This document shows positions 1 to 9,500 of a DNA stretch of 56,259 bases, in pieces. The notes under the pieces were generated by a model. The model was given only the letters and a program-made list of their open reading frames with translations. It was not told where the DNA came from and did not search any database. This stretch comes from Roseiflexaceae bacterium (GTDB lineage: Bacteria; Chloroflexota; Chloroflexia; Chloroflexales; Roseiflexaceae). The translations under genes were made by a program, and so were the position numbers. The stretch's first letter is position 1, and each line of letters starts with the position of its first letter. The stretch is from positions 1 to 56,259 of the forward strand of contig CANFUF010000008.1 of NCBI GenBank assembly GCA_947450095.1, given 5' to 3'.

Positions 1-132
1 AGGCGCATTGAGACCTTTAATAGTCAACTTGAGAAGATGGGAATAACGCGCTTGCACGCACGCAATACCGACGGAGTGATGATTAAATTGTGTGCGTCAC
101 TCAGTGCGTTAAGCCTTACGAACTACCGCTAG
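1..132 (+). CDS. Transposase, C-terminal fragment (probably IS982-like)
   Basis: An open frame runs in from the left edge and stops at 130-132, giving the last 43 residues of a protein. It begins RRIETFNSQLEKMG and continues with a short basic and alanine/leucine-rich helix. The I-E-T-x-x-S-Q-L segment resembles the region around the last catalytic Glu of DDE transposases, and the following R-x-H-A-R-N-T-x-G spacing is what I recall for the IS982 group. Only the tail is visible, so I cannot say whether the element is intact, and I see no clear terminal inverted repeat after it. The family assignment is tentative. Confidence 0.55.
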   Translation, partial: RRIETFNSQLEKMGITRLHARNTDGVMIKLCASLSALSLTNYR

Positions 133-156
133 ACTAGCAATCAGGGTAAACCGATA

Positions 157-1137
157 TTATGTTGTCGCTAACCCATCAAGCGCCGTCGTAATACTCTGCA
201 ACAACACTTGCTCATCGACGCTATTGTCGATGAGCAAATCGTGGATGCGCCACACGATTGCGAGTCGCTTGATGCGGGTCACCTCATCAGGGCGCAATGA
301 TACGGTTGCCGTATATCCCTCGATAATTCCTTGACGAAACGCCAAGGAAGTCGCAGTACGCATTGTCGCTGCCAAGTCAAACATCGGGTCGCCGGCCACA
401 ATCAAACCCGGCCGCACCACCCCTTCAAGTTGGACATGACTATGTACGGTGACGTACACATGCGCCATTTGGATGTCACCGTGTATACATACTGGTTCAA
501 TATTTTCCATTATGTCATCTTGAATAATATTTTGCCAAAATCGCGCTAAAATTGGCGCTGCAGTAGGTGTTTGTAATTGGGCAATCATGGTTGTTTCACG
601 GAACCACTGTTGTAATACACTCCGCCAGTCATGCATTGTCCATTTTTGCAAAGGTGTCGGCCACCCCCATCCATTCATGGGTAGCGCATGCATGACACGC
701 AACGTGCGACCCACTTGGCGAGCCGCCATCCGTTGCAACGTGGCATCTTCAACATCGCTTACTGCCATACCGGTAATATGGTTGTATAGCATAAAGCCTA
801 CCGGTAAGACATTGTAGGAAATATCGGCATGAATAATCCGTGGTACCGGCAATTGTTTGAATGCACAGGTACGTAAAAAGGCGACTTCACCAGCCAATTG
901 TTCACTCGGCGCAAACACAATCGTCACAACAGACGTCCCAGACACACGGATTTCGATGCGTTGCGACAATACTTGTTGGATGACAATCGCTCGCACGCGT
1001 AATTTTAATGGCTGGATGACCAATGCCACATAATCACGTAAACGATTCAAAATTGCGAGTTGCCACGGATTTACATCAGATTCTTCATTGCTATAGGTAT
1101 CAGCATCTGCTTGGAGTGCAGCCAAAATCTCGTCCAT
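157..1137 (-). CDS. Aminoglycoside phosphotransferase (APH)-fold protein, likely catalytically degenerate
   Basis: This 326-residue protein has the layout of the APH/choline kinase family. There is an N-lobe up to about residue 120, with a Glu in 'LAGEVAFLRT'. A C-lobe carries the 'HGD' of the catalytic loop at residues 219-221 and 'GDPMFDLA' at 249-256. The catalytic loop reads HGDIQMAHVYV, so the usual Mg-binding Asn is His. The stretch before GDP reads GVVRPGLIVA, where family members have a metal-binding Asp. The N-lobe beta-3 Lys is also not evident. The fold is likely but phosphotransfer activity is doubtful. It could be a pseudokinase or a distant sugar/amino-acid kinase. It is monocistronic and convergent with the transposase remnant. 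Confidence 0.7.
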   Translation of the reverse strand: MDEILAALQADADTYSNEESDVNPWQLAILNRLRDYVALVIQPLKLRVRAIVIQQVLSQRIEIRVSGTSVVTIVFAPSEQLAGEVAFLRTCAFKQLPVPRIIHADISYNVLPVGFMLYNHITGMAVSDVEDATLQRMAARQVGRTLRVMHALPMNGWGWPTPLQKWTMHDWRSVLQQWFRETTMIAQLQTPTAAPILARFWQNIIQDDIMENIEPVCIHGDIQMAHVYVTVHSHVQLEGVVRPGLIVAGDPMFDLAATMRTATSLAFRQGIIEGYTATVSLRPDEVTRIKRLAIVWRIHDLLIDNSVDEQVLLQSITTALDGLATT

Positions 1138-1192
1138 AGTATATTGTGTGCCTTAGTGTGGGGTGGCTTTCATCATTGCATTGTAACAAACA

Positions 1193-1224
1193 AAACCCCT
1201 CACATCACCAGATGTGAGGGGTTT
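1193..1224 (-). terminator. Rho-independent terminator of cysK
   Basis: A perfect 14-bp stem (1193-1206 with 1211-1224) encloses a 4-nt loop. Reading leftward, the stem is followed by TGTTTGTT. It sits 17 bp beyond the cysK stop codon. Confidence 0.85.
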
Positions 1225-1241
1225 GCCCAACAACAGACAAA

Positions 1242-2165
1242 TTAGGCTTCGTCTGGGAAGAGTGCGGTGCTCAGGTAGCGTTCGCCATTACTCGCCGAAA
1301 TAAAGACAATCGTCTTGCCGGCGTTTTCTGGCCGAGCAGCCAATTGTATCGCCGCAAATGCTGCAGCACCAGAACTAATCCCAACCATGAGGCCCTCTTG
1401 TTGGGCCAAACGGCGCGCCGTCGCAAAAGAATCATCATTGCTAACCTTGATGACTTCGTCATAAATCGCAGTATTGAGCACCTGTGGCACAAATCCCGCC
1501 CCAATGCCTTGGATTTTGTGGGGACCAGGTTGACCTCCTGACAATACGGGTGACGCTTCGGGCTCAATCGCCACGATTTTGATGCCTGGTTTGTGCTGGC
1601 GCAACACTTCACCCACACCCGTTATGGTACCGCCAGTACCCACACCTGCCACAAAAATATCGATATTGTGATCAGTGTCATTCAAAATTTCGAGAGCCGT
1701 AGTGCGCCGGTGGACGTCAGGATTGGCCAAATTGTTGAATTGCTGCGGGATCCACGCATTTGGCGTCTCGGCAGCCAAAGCCTCGGCACGGGCAATTGCC
1801 CCGCGCATCCCTTCACCAGCAGGCGTCAATACTACTTGGGCGCCGAAGCCCTTGAGCAATTTACGCCGTTCGATACTCATTGATTCAGGCATCGTCAAAA
1901 TCATCCGGTAGCCCCGGGCAGCGGCAACCATCGCCAGTCCAATCCCTGTGTTGCCACTAGTTGGCTCAATAATCACCGTTTTGCCTGGTGTAATCAAGCC
2001 GGCTTTCTCGGCGGCATCAATCATGGCAAACCCAATGCGATCCTTGACACTCCCACCTGGATTGAACCACTCTAATTTGGCCAATACCGTCGCCCCTGGC
2101 GCCTTGATTTGCACCAATGGGGTATTCCCAATTAATTCAACAACACTACGATAAATCCGTGCCAT
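1242..2165 (-). CDS. cysK: Cysteine synthase A (O-acetylserine sulfhydrylase)
   Basis: PLP enzyme that makes L-cysteine from O-acetylserine and sulfide in the cytoplasm. The 307-residue product has the family length and motifs: LIGNTPLV near the start, the PLP-binding Lys41 in NPGGSVKDR, the substrate/PLP loop PTSGNTG (68-74), a GTGGTI phosphate-binding glycine loop and a C-terminal GISSGAA segment. I chose the ATG at 2163-2165 because GAGGT lies 5 nt upstream and [16 protein letters not shown] matches the usual N-terminus; an in-frame start at 2210 would only add 15 unrelated residues. It is monocistronic, with a promoter and a small inverted repeat upstream and a strong terminator downstream. 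No cysE is next to it. Confidence 0.95.
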   Translation of the reverse strand: MARIYRSVVELIGNTPLVQIKAPGATVLAKLEWFNPGGSVKDRIGFAMIDAAEKAGLITPGKTVIIEPTSGNTGIGLAMVAAARGYRMILTMPESMSIERRKLLKGFGAQVVLTPAGEGMRGAIARAEALAAETPNAWIPQQFNNLANPDVHRRTTALEILNDTDHNIDIFVAGVGTGGTITGVGEVLRQHKPGIKIVAIEPEASPVLSGGQPGPHKIQGIGAGFVPQVLNTAIYDEVIKVSNDDSFATARRLAQQEGLMVGISSGAAAFAAIQLAARPENAGKTIVFISASNGERYLSTALFPDEA

Positions 2166-2184
2166 TGCATACCTCGTTTTTATA

Positions 2185-2201
2185 TTGAGTAAATCACTCA
2201 A
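2185..2201. promoter_or_regulatory. Inverted repeat in the cysK leader
   Basis: TTGAGT-5 nt-ACTCAA lies between the predicted promoter and the ribosome binding site of cysK. It could be an operator or a weak leader hairpin. No regulator is identified. Confidence 0.4.
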
Positions 2202-2215
2202 ATTAGTCAAATATA

Positions 2216-2243
2216 ATTATACTAAAAATTGCCATTTGCGCAA
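2216..2243 (-). promoter_or_regulatory. Predicted sigma-70-type promoter of cysK
   Basis: Reading leftward: TTGCGC (2243-2238), a 16-nt spacer, then a perfect TATAAT (2221-2216), about 50 bp before the cysK start. Prediction by eye. Confidence 0.5.
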
Positions 2244-2311
2244 GTAGGCAAATACACTATTTTTTACCCCTATTGCGTGCATAATAAAAAGCAGGTAAAT
2301 CAATGCAGTCA

Positions 2312-2340
2312 TTGGTACGATGAGGTTGCTGTGCGATAAT
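2312..2340 (+). promoter_or_regulatory. Predicted promoter of the small helical protein gene
   Basis: TTGGTA (2312-2317), a 17-nt spacer and GATAAT (2335-2340) lie about 105 bp upstream of the start at 2446. Confidence 0.45.
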
Positions 2341-2445
2341 ATAGCGCTGTATACATATACATGGAAAAACAGGCGCTTGGGCGATGCAACAAATGTACCA
2401 TCCCTACCGTCAGAACTGCGGTTACCAAAATGAAAGGAATCTGCT

Positions 2446-2847
2446 ATGTCAGACAACACGCAAATCCCCCCCGAATCGACGCCAAATCCAGCCGCTGAGC
2501 CAACACCCACCGCAACACATAATGAATCACTGTTGGATGAATTGCGTTCATTAGGCGCTCAACTCGAAGCCGTCGCACGGGCGTTCTTGAATAGCAATCA
2601 AGCGCATCAAATTCAACAAGACCTCCAAAAAAGTGTTGGTGATGTAGTAGACCGCTTGCAAGCCCTGCGTAGCAATGAAAAAGTTGCCGAAGTCAGTGAA
2701 AAAGGGAAACAACTGGTAGAAAAAGCCATGGAAAACCCATCAGTTACTGAGGCTCACACCAAAGTAGTTAGTGGTTTAGCCAACATCAACGAAGAATTAC
2801 GCAAGTTGGCAGCCAGCTTGAGCGAAAATCGGCACCAAGGCGAATAG
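2446..2847 (+). CDS. Small amphipathic helical protein of unknown function
   Basis: 133 residues; not recognised. The first ~25 residues are Pro/Thr/Ala-rich and probably disordered. Residues 27-130 are almost uninterrupted amphipathic helix with heptad-like spacing of Leu/Val/Ala and many Lys/Glu, as in LRSLGAQLEAVARAFL and VVDRLQALRSNEKVAEV. There is no signal peptide or membrane segment. This resembles YtxH-, phasin- or apolipoprotein-like helical proteins in general character, but none can be assigned. The ATG at 2446 is preceded by GAAAGGAA. The gene stands alone between its own promoter and a bidirectional terminator shared with the convergent dehydrogenase gene. Confidence 0.8.
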   Translation: MSDNTQIPPESTPNPAAEPTPTATHNESLLDELRSLGAQLEAVARAFLNSNQAHQIQQDLQKSVGDVVDRLQALRSNEKVAEVSEKGKQLVEKAMENPSVTEAHTKVVSGLANINEELRKLAASLSENRHQGE

Positions 2848-2855
2848 TCGCCACA

Positions 2856-2895
2856 AAAAAATTCCCGAGGAGCAAATGCTCCTCGGGAATTTTTT
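2856..2895. terminator. Bidirectional terminator between convergent genes
   Basis: A GC-rich stem (AATTCCCGAGGAGC pairing with its complement, loop AAAT at 2874-2877) is flanked by an A-run on the left and a T-run on the right. It can therefore terminate both the rightward small-protein gene and the leftward dehydrogenase gene. Confidence 0.9.
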
Positions 2896-2900
2896 ACGGG

Positions 2901-3749
2901 TTACGCTCTTTTCACCATATTTTGACTCAGTTCCCATAATCGACGCTGCGAAGTGACATCATAAGATACTTTTGATGAAGGAACAGGTTTACATTTATCA
3001 AAATAACGCCCTGAGGTCGGCGCAACGCTATCGCTCTGCGCAAGGAATATTGATGTTTCCGCACCTTTTTCGGGGGTAATCGCCAAGTAGCGTTGCATCA
3101 CTGCAAATACTTTGGCAAACCAACCACCATTGTTCTGGGCAAAGCCAGTTGCCACAAAACCAGGATGGAGACAATTGGCCGTCACGTCTGAATCTTCTAA
3201 CCGATGTGCTAATTCATAAGTAAACATGATGTTGGCTAGTTTGGATTGGCCATAGGCCTTCCAGCCGTTAAAACGTTTTTTGCCTTCAAGGTCGTCAAAA
3301 TCAATAACTGCACCTTGATGTGCTGCAGATGCGACGGTAATAATCCGCGCCGGCGCACTGGCCCGTAATAAATCAAGCAGGCTAGTTGTTAACAAAAATG
3401 GGGCCATATGATTGAGGGCCCACGTCATTTCTATGCCATCAATACTAAATTGTTGTTCCGTAAAGTATGCACCCGCATTATTAATCAGTACATCGATATG
3501 GTCGTAGCGTTGCTTGATTGTATTGGCAACTGCTACTACCTCGGCTTGTGACGATAAATCAGCCTGGATGGTATCAAGCTTAGCATCAGGCGTCTGTTGG
3601 ACAATCAGGGCAACTGCATCATTCAAACGCGCTTCAGAGCGACCAACCAATACCACACGTGCACCGGTGGCGGCTAATTCGCGCGCAGTAATGAGCCCGA
3701 TTCCACCCGTTGCCCCTGTCACAATCATTATTTTTTCAGGATTCGACAT
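2901..3749 (-). CDS. Short-chain dehydrogenase/reductase (SDR)
   Basis: 282-residue Rossmann-fold oxidoreductase of the classical SDR family, in the retinol dehydrogenase/WW-domain oxidoreductase-like branch. The nucleotide-binding motif TGATGGIG is at 11-18, NNAG at 90-93, the catalytic Asn113 in LNHMAPF, Ser141, and Tyr166-x3-Lys170 in YGQSKLAN. The 'LHPGFVATGF' segment after the active site is typical of this branch. The Arg in VGRSEAR after beta-2 suggests NADP(H) preference, which is inference. Substrate unknown. It is separated from the upstream pucR-type gene by 54 bp and ends at the shared terminator. Confidence 0.9.
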   Translation of the reverse strand: MSNPEKIMIVTGATGGIGLITARELAATGARVVLVGRSEARLNDAVALIVQQTPDAKLDTIQADLSSQAEVVAVANTIKQRYDHIDVLINNAGAYFTEQQFSIDGIEMTWALNHMAPFLLTTSLLDLLRASAPARIITVASAAHQGAVIDFDDLEGKKRFNGWKAYGQSKLANIMFTYELAHRLEDSDVTANCLHPGFVATGFAQNNGGWFAKVFAVMQRYLAITPEKGAETSIFLAQSDSVAPTSGRYFDKCKPVPSSKVSYDVTSQRRLWELSQNMVKRA

Positions 3750-3803
3750 ATGTTCACCGTCACTTTCACAAATAGTACGAATGCCATTATTAGTAAATTA
3801 TAA

Positions 3804-5339
3804 CTAATTTGTTGCGGTATTCCCAATCAAGCGATGAAGTTTGATTGCCAACCACAATGATAACCGGGTGTCGGTATTGTCCAAATCAACCTGACAAATT
3901 TGCGAAATCCGTGACAAACGATAAAGCAAGGTATTGCGATGCACATGAATCGATTCAGAGGTACGGGCGAGATTGCCATTACAATCAAAAAAAGCCTCAA
4001 GTGTTTGGAGCAACTCACCATGTTGTTCACGTTCGTAATCGAGTAATGCGCCTAAATGCTGCTGATGGAACAACAGCGCATCGGCATTATTGACGAGGGG
4101 CAACAACAACTGATACACGCCTATTTCGGCATATCCAAGTGCAGGATGCGAATGCGTGCGCATCAGTTTCTGGGTTAATTCGGCTTCGGTCTGAGAGCGA
4201 ATCCATTCGGTATGCGTCATTGCCACCCGACCATAGGTAGCCCGCACCGCAGGGAAGTAGCTCTGCACATCACGAAATACCGATTGGACAATGGTTTTTT
4301 CGGGACTATTTGCAATGTCTGCAGGAACAAAGCAGATGACACCGAATGCATGGGGAAGCCATGGAATTGTTGACCCAAGTTGTGGTAAGGCATTGGCGAA
4401 CTGCGATTGGAGTTGATTTTGCTGAGCGAGCGGGAGACTAAAGAGCATGGCGACATGCGGTTTACGCAGATCAACACCAATCTCACGCGCCCGTTGCTGC
4501 AACACCAATGGATCAGCGAGATTCCCTGCCAATAATTGCTCGAGGAAATTGCCGCGGTAGCGTTCTTCGACGGCCGAAAGCGCCTGCGTTTTGGTCAATT
4601 CCATGGCTAACGCCATCGCAGCCCGTTTGACCGTGGCTTTATCGGCATCAGTCAATGATTGCCCTGCCAGCACAATAAACCCAATCCCTTGACCAGCGGC
4701 AGTAAGTGGCAAACACCACGTTTCGATACCACTCACCCGTTGATTACCGGGCGTCAGCGCAATATGGAGCAACGTCGATTTGATTTCGGATGAGCCATGG
4801 AATGCCAGCATGTCGCCTTTAACGGAATAGATCGCAACTGCTCGCCCTGTTCGATTCGCCAACAGCGCCAACATGGCAGGGAAGCCCCCACCAGCCAACG
4901 ATTGCTCACCCAATTCGAGGGCAATTTGGGCAGCCCGGCGATCGACCTGGGCATCATAGTCACTGATTAATCGTTGTAATTCACGATCAACGACACGAAT
5001 ATCCACGTCACTCGCCAGATGAAGCAACGGCAGATTCGCTTGTTCGGCAACGGCAATCGATTGTCCATCAATATGCCCAACAATGGCCAATGCACTAATT
5101 GGCACACTAATCAACCGCTCGATAAGTGTCGGTAAATAGATTGGTGGATCAATATCTTTGAGCGCTGACATCGAAATCAAGGCAAATTCATTGCCATGCA
5201 GCTCCGTAAACAATGGAGCCAACCCACGTGCCACCACTGGCCATGAGACTAGGCGATGGAGTCCCGCATGCCCAGCCACAATTTGGGTTGACACTGGCAA
5301 CGCTAATCTAATTGCATCATGAACGGTCACACTCGACAT
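3804..5339 (-). CDS. PucR-family transcriptional regulator
   Basis: 511 residues. Residues 1-125 match the PucR N-terminal sensory domain (hydrophobic alternation with 'LVSWPVVARG' and 'ALISMSALKD'). The middle is a GAF/GGDEF-like region. Residues about 450-505 are the PucR C-terminal helix-turn-helix, with LARTSESIHVHRNTLLYRL followed by 'DTRLSLWLAIKLHRL'. Members of this family control purine or amino-acid catabolism and other pathways; the effector cannot be told from sequence. It lies 15 bp after the Eis-like gene and ends a four-gene leftward cluster, so it may be co-transcribed. It has no obvious strong ribosome binding site. Confidence 0.9.
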   Translation of the reverse strand: MSSVTVHDAIRLALPVSTQIVAGHAGLHRLVSWPVVARGLAPLFTELHGNEFALISMSALKDIDPPIYLPTLIERLISVPISALAIVGHIDGQSIAVAEQANLPLLHLASDVDIRVVDRELQRLISDYDAQVDRRAAQIALELGEQSLAGGGFPAMLALLANRTGRAVAIYSVKGDMLAFHGSSEIKSTLLHIALTPGNQRVSGIETWCLPLTAAGQGIGFIVLAGQSLTDADKATVKRAAMALAMELTKTQALSAVEERYRGNFLEQLLAGNLADPLVLQQRAREIGVDLRKPHVAMLFSLPLAQQNQLQSQFANALPQLGSTIPWLPHAFGVICFVPADIANSPEKTIVQSVFRDVQSYFPAVRATYGRVAMTHTEWIRSQTEAELTQKLMRTHSHPALGYAEIGVYQLLLPLVNNADALLFHQQHLGALLDYEREQHGELLQTLEAFFDCNGNLARTSESIHVHRNTLLYRLSRISQICQVDLDNTDTRLSLWLAIKLHRLIGNTATN

Positions 5340-5354
5340 GCTGAGCTCAGTTCG

Positions 5355-6506
5355 TTATTCGAGGGAAAGATGCGGATAGAGCGACGGGAACAGAATCTCA
5401 CACAATGGCAATTCGGTGTCATCACACATCAATAGTCCAGCCCGCCGTAAGCCACCAATCGAACGATAACCAAGGGCCATCTGTGCGAGTGCAAGTAATT
5501 CGACTTGCTTGATACGTACATCAGCCTCACGTGTACCATCAATTACCGCCACCTTGCCATTTTCAACCATAATCATCGCCCGTTCGTCACTGATTTCGAT
5601 CCGGACGCCACCATTCCAGTTGGCATACGCAGATGCCCGCAACCGTTGTTCAAATGCGGGTATCAAGGCAGAGAGCATCATCGGCAAATCCAACACTCCC
5701 AACAACACCGCCTGTACGCCGGCGGTCGCCACTTGCAACACTCCTTGGTGATGCAAAGCCATTTGCGTAACTGCATGAGTATATGGCAACTGAATACTTA
5801 TTGGTGCAGGAACAAGACCACTATGGAGTAATTGTGCCACTAAATCACTGGCAGCACCATCATCACTCGCCACGGCATACACGACGATTGTTTCGGTCCC
5901 TTTGGACACAATATCCGCTGCTGCACACAATTGACCATCATTGCCATACACCAACAACCATGGTCGCGGCGGCCAGGCAGCCCAATCGACGATACGGACA
6001 TCGACACGCTTGTCAGTTAACGCCATACTTTGAATCACGCGACGTTCTGACTCGGTTGGGACCGCCAGCTGTGCACGTCTAGGCGCAACGGCGAGTGCTG
6101 GTTGTGATCCACCCCACGCCACCCGGACACGGTGCGAAACGGGTGCAAAGCCATGAGGTGACCACGCAGATACATCGCCATGTACCAGCACTAAACCAAG
6201 GCCTTCTTCGATAAATACCATGGCTTGATGCATCACCATTTGTACGATGACTTCATTTGAGATATTCGGAATATATGTGACATGGCGCACGACCGCAACA
6301 TCGATGACCGCAGCACCAACCGCTACCCGATCGTGGAGGGTTACGATAGCGGCTACTGGCCTATGCTGTTGAAATGCCACCGCAATCGAGCTCGGCCGGG
6401 TACGCGCTGACTGCATCCACACGGGCAAATCACCAAGTGTTGCAATTGTATCCCGTTGCTCAAGCATCGATAATTCATTCCAAAACCGTAACGACGTATC
6501 ATTCAT
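5355..6506 (-). CDS. Eis-like GNAT acetyltransferase with C-terminal sterol-carrier (SCP2-like) domain
   Basis: 383 residues from an ATG (6504-6506) that overlaps the upstream stop codon as ATGA, indicating translational coupling. The N-terminal part fits a tandem GNAT layout as in the Eis family ('VRHVTYIPNISNEVIVQMVMH' region and a short 'HGFAPVSHRVRVAW' after it). The C-terminal ~110 residues resemble an SCP2-like domain ending in 'EILFPSLYPHLSLE', a typical Eis-family tail. Known Eis proteins acetylate amines on aminoglycosides or proteins; the substrate here is unknown. A TTG-initiated 12-nt extension is possible but less likely than the ATGA overlap. Confidence 0.75.
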   Translation of the reverse strand: MNDTSLRFWNELSMLEQRDTIATLGDLPVWMQSARTRPSSIAVAFQQHRPVAAIVTLHDRVAVGAAVIDVAVVRHVTYIPNISNEVIVQMVMHQAMVFIEEGLGLVLVHGDVSAWSPHGFAPVSHRVRVAWGGSQPALAVAPRRAQLAVPTESERRVIQSMALTDKRVDVRIVDWAAWPPRPWLLVYGNDGQLCAAADIVSKGTETIVVYAVASDDGAASDLVAQLLHSGLVPAPISIQLPYTHAVTQMALHHQGVLQVATAGVQAVLLGVLDLPMMLSALIPAFEQRLRASAYANWNGGVRIEISDERAMIMVENGKVAVIDGTREADVRIKQVELLALAQMALGYRSIGGLRRAGLLMCDDTELPLCEILFPSLYPHLSLE

Positions 6507-9500
6507 TCGACGTTCCAATCACAAAGCGCATCTATATAAGCCGCACTCCCGTCACGGAGCCACCCGTCAAGCTGGGCTTGGTCTTTGAGTTGCTGGCCAC
6601 GCAGGCGCGTCACTTGCAAAAAATTGACCGTGGCATCGGGCAATGCCGTCATATCACCCCACAATTTTTCGAATTGTGCCACGGGATAGATATCTTCTTG
6701 GCCATTGCCCCAGCGTTTTTTGACATCCTTGATGGTCACATATGTTGGCATACGCGTCGCCATGGCGCGCACTGCCTGATTCACCCGCTCGGGGTTTTGC
6801 ATAATATCATCACGAGTCAAACCAAACAGGGTCAACATCCCATCGATATCAATCCAATTAGTGAGGGTATTGTAAAAACGCAAGCCAAACTCATCGGTGA
6901 TGCGGGGCATCGCAAGGCCTTCGACCAAGCGCACTTGATCATCGACCCGAGCGAGGCCACCACCGCGATCATCGATGCGGCGAGCAGTGACTTCGAACGA
7001 AAACATTTTTTGGGTAGCGATATGTTGTCCAAGCAGCGCCGGATCAAGCGTCGCGCCCAAGGTATCGATGTTGTGCACCATCAAATAGCGCAGGTTGGGA
7101 TTTTTTGTGAGCAATTGAGCCAGAGTGCCATTACGCAACATATTGGGGACTTCAAACCAATGCCCGACCGGATGCATACATTGGTTGGGCAGATTATCGG
7201 TGTAATCAGCACCTTCGCCCTGTGACCGCGCCCAACCAATCAAGGCGGCATGCACACTTTGGCGCATTTTTTGGGCTTGTTCATCAAGTAGCTGGTGGGG
7301 AGTTTCTTCCCACGCAAAGCGCAAATCACGAGTCATCGGCACAAACCGCAAGCCGACCGCACGGCCCTGTGACAACAGCACATCGCCGGCATAACCCCAC
7401 GATCGACCGTGTGACTGTGCCGTCATTTGAGCATGGCGGAGCGGCGCGTCGGTCATATAGCTGGTGGTAAAGACATGTGCTGGAGCGGCACCATACATTC
7501 GTGCGATTTGTTGGCTTTTGGCGATATGCAGCTCGATAAAGGTACGATGGCGCCCGGCAAATTTGGCAAAGGGATGGAGTGCTTTGACCACGCCGGCACC
7601 TTGCGTCCAACGACTCCCCGCCCCACCCGCCAGCGACACCACTGCCACTTCGCCACGAGCCAACGCCGCTTCACCGAGTCGAATAATCTCGGCGGTGGGT
7701 CGACCTGTCGCATCATGCACATCACCCGGATCAACATCACGGATGGTGCTACTAGCAGGCAGACGGTTTTGCATCAAGCCAATCCGCCCCGCCCGCATAT
7801 CGGCACGGATTTGTTCGTGGAAGTCACGATCGAAACCGTTTTGAATTAATGAATCATGCACACGGGGCGTTTGATTGGCCGGGCTACTGACATGGGGCAA
7901 CATTTGGTTAAACAGCATCGGTACGACCCGGGCCAATTCGGGGCGGGTCAAGCAAGCAGCCCCAAAGTAGTCGAGCTCACGACGGCGTGTCAGATTGAGG
8001 TCGCGAGCGTCGCTACGGAGCAGACGGGGCATGTGCAAGGCGTAATAGCCCACCGGCATCAACCGATTGGCTGCAGGCAGTAATTCAGCCCACGTGCCAC
8101 GCTCATTGATGGCAAAATCATAGACCACAGGGGTCATTGCAAAGGGCAAGGCATCTTGGAGCGCCAAACGTTCGGCATCCATAATTTCTTGCAAGGCAGC
8201 TTGGGCTTCGATTTTGATGGCGGGGTCAACGATAAAGCCCATGCCTCCACCAGACATCCCCCCCAACATCCAAAACCCCCAAAACTGGTCACCAAACCGT
8301 TGTTGGGCGGCACGAATCAGCCCTTCGGTATAGCGATTGGTAGCCCAGGGGATGATGGTTTGCAATGGTCCCATGAAATTACGCGTGGTAATTTGCCCCA
8401 ATGTGCGGATATCGCCTGCCTTCAGTGCCGCAATCATCTCGGTCATCAAGGCGATGGCATCTTGGCGGGCCTGCCATTCAGCACCCGCCCGGAGCAAGTA
8501 TTTTTCAGTGACCATTTCCAATATTGGGCCGACGTTTTGGGCCATGCCACCATGAACCAACACCAGACTGTCTTGCAGGCGCTGCCGGGCATCGGGGGAG
8601 ATTTCGTCTGTGCCTAGCACGCGGTGTTGGGGCAACAATCGGCCACGACTGACGCCGTATTCGGGATCAGTAGGCTGCGCTTCGACGCCAGTAATCAGTT
8701 TAATCCCTGGCCAGACACCGCCAGAATCTTGCCAACCACCACCTGAACCAGCCAACCACTCACCCAAAATCGCCCGCGCCGCCACCAAGCGCCGTTCAGA
8801 TTCTTGCAGGGCCCCAGTAAGATTGACCGTCTGTCCCGTGGCTCGCATACAGACACAAATCAAGGCGGCCAGCAGATTGGTCGATACCGCTAAGCGGGAG
8901 CCTTTGGGGATGTCGTTGACCGACGACACTAGCTCTAGCCCGTGACCTGGACCCACCAAGCGAGCCAAGACGTCGGCCAGCGAGCGTTGTGAGCTTTCGA
9001 GCCCGGGAGGGATAATCCCCGCTGCAATCACGGCACCTTTGAGTAAGCCCATATAGTCGCGACCAAAGTCAAAGACTTCGCCCAGCTCAGTAATATCGGC
9101 AGTAACGCCCAAGTCGACACTTGTCAAACGCAACAATGGTTCATCAATCACGCGCAAATAGGCTTCGACCGGGGGGCGCGTAGTGGCATCGCGGCCACGG
9201 ACGCACAAATCGACCGAGATATTAAGCACTTGGGCGCCAGCAGGGAAATCCATCCCCAAGAAAAAAATATCACTCCAGCCACTATGCGACAAATCCATGC
9301 GCACCGGCGTCGCTTCTTGCAAAATGGGGAACGCCTGATCCGCATCACGGGTCAGCAAGCGAGGATGTATGCGCAACGGATAGTCGGCAGGGTGCCCCAT
9401 GCGGAACATCCATTGATTGCCTCGCACCGCCCGCACACTTTGCCGCACCTGATCGGCCAGCGTTTGGAAGGCCAGTTGATGATAGGCCGTCGCCAAGGCA

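Noticed and set aside
8156-8617. A 153-codon open frame antisense to the sugar kinase fusion
   Set aside because: Low-complexity composition and full overlap with a well-supported gene on the other strand.
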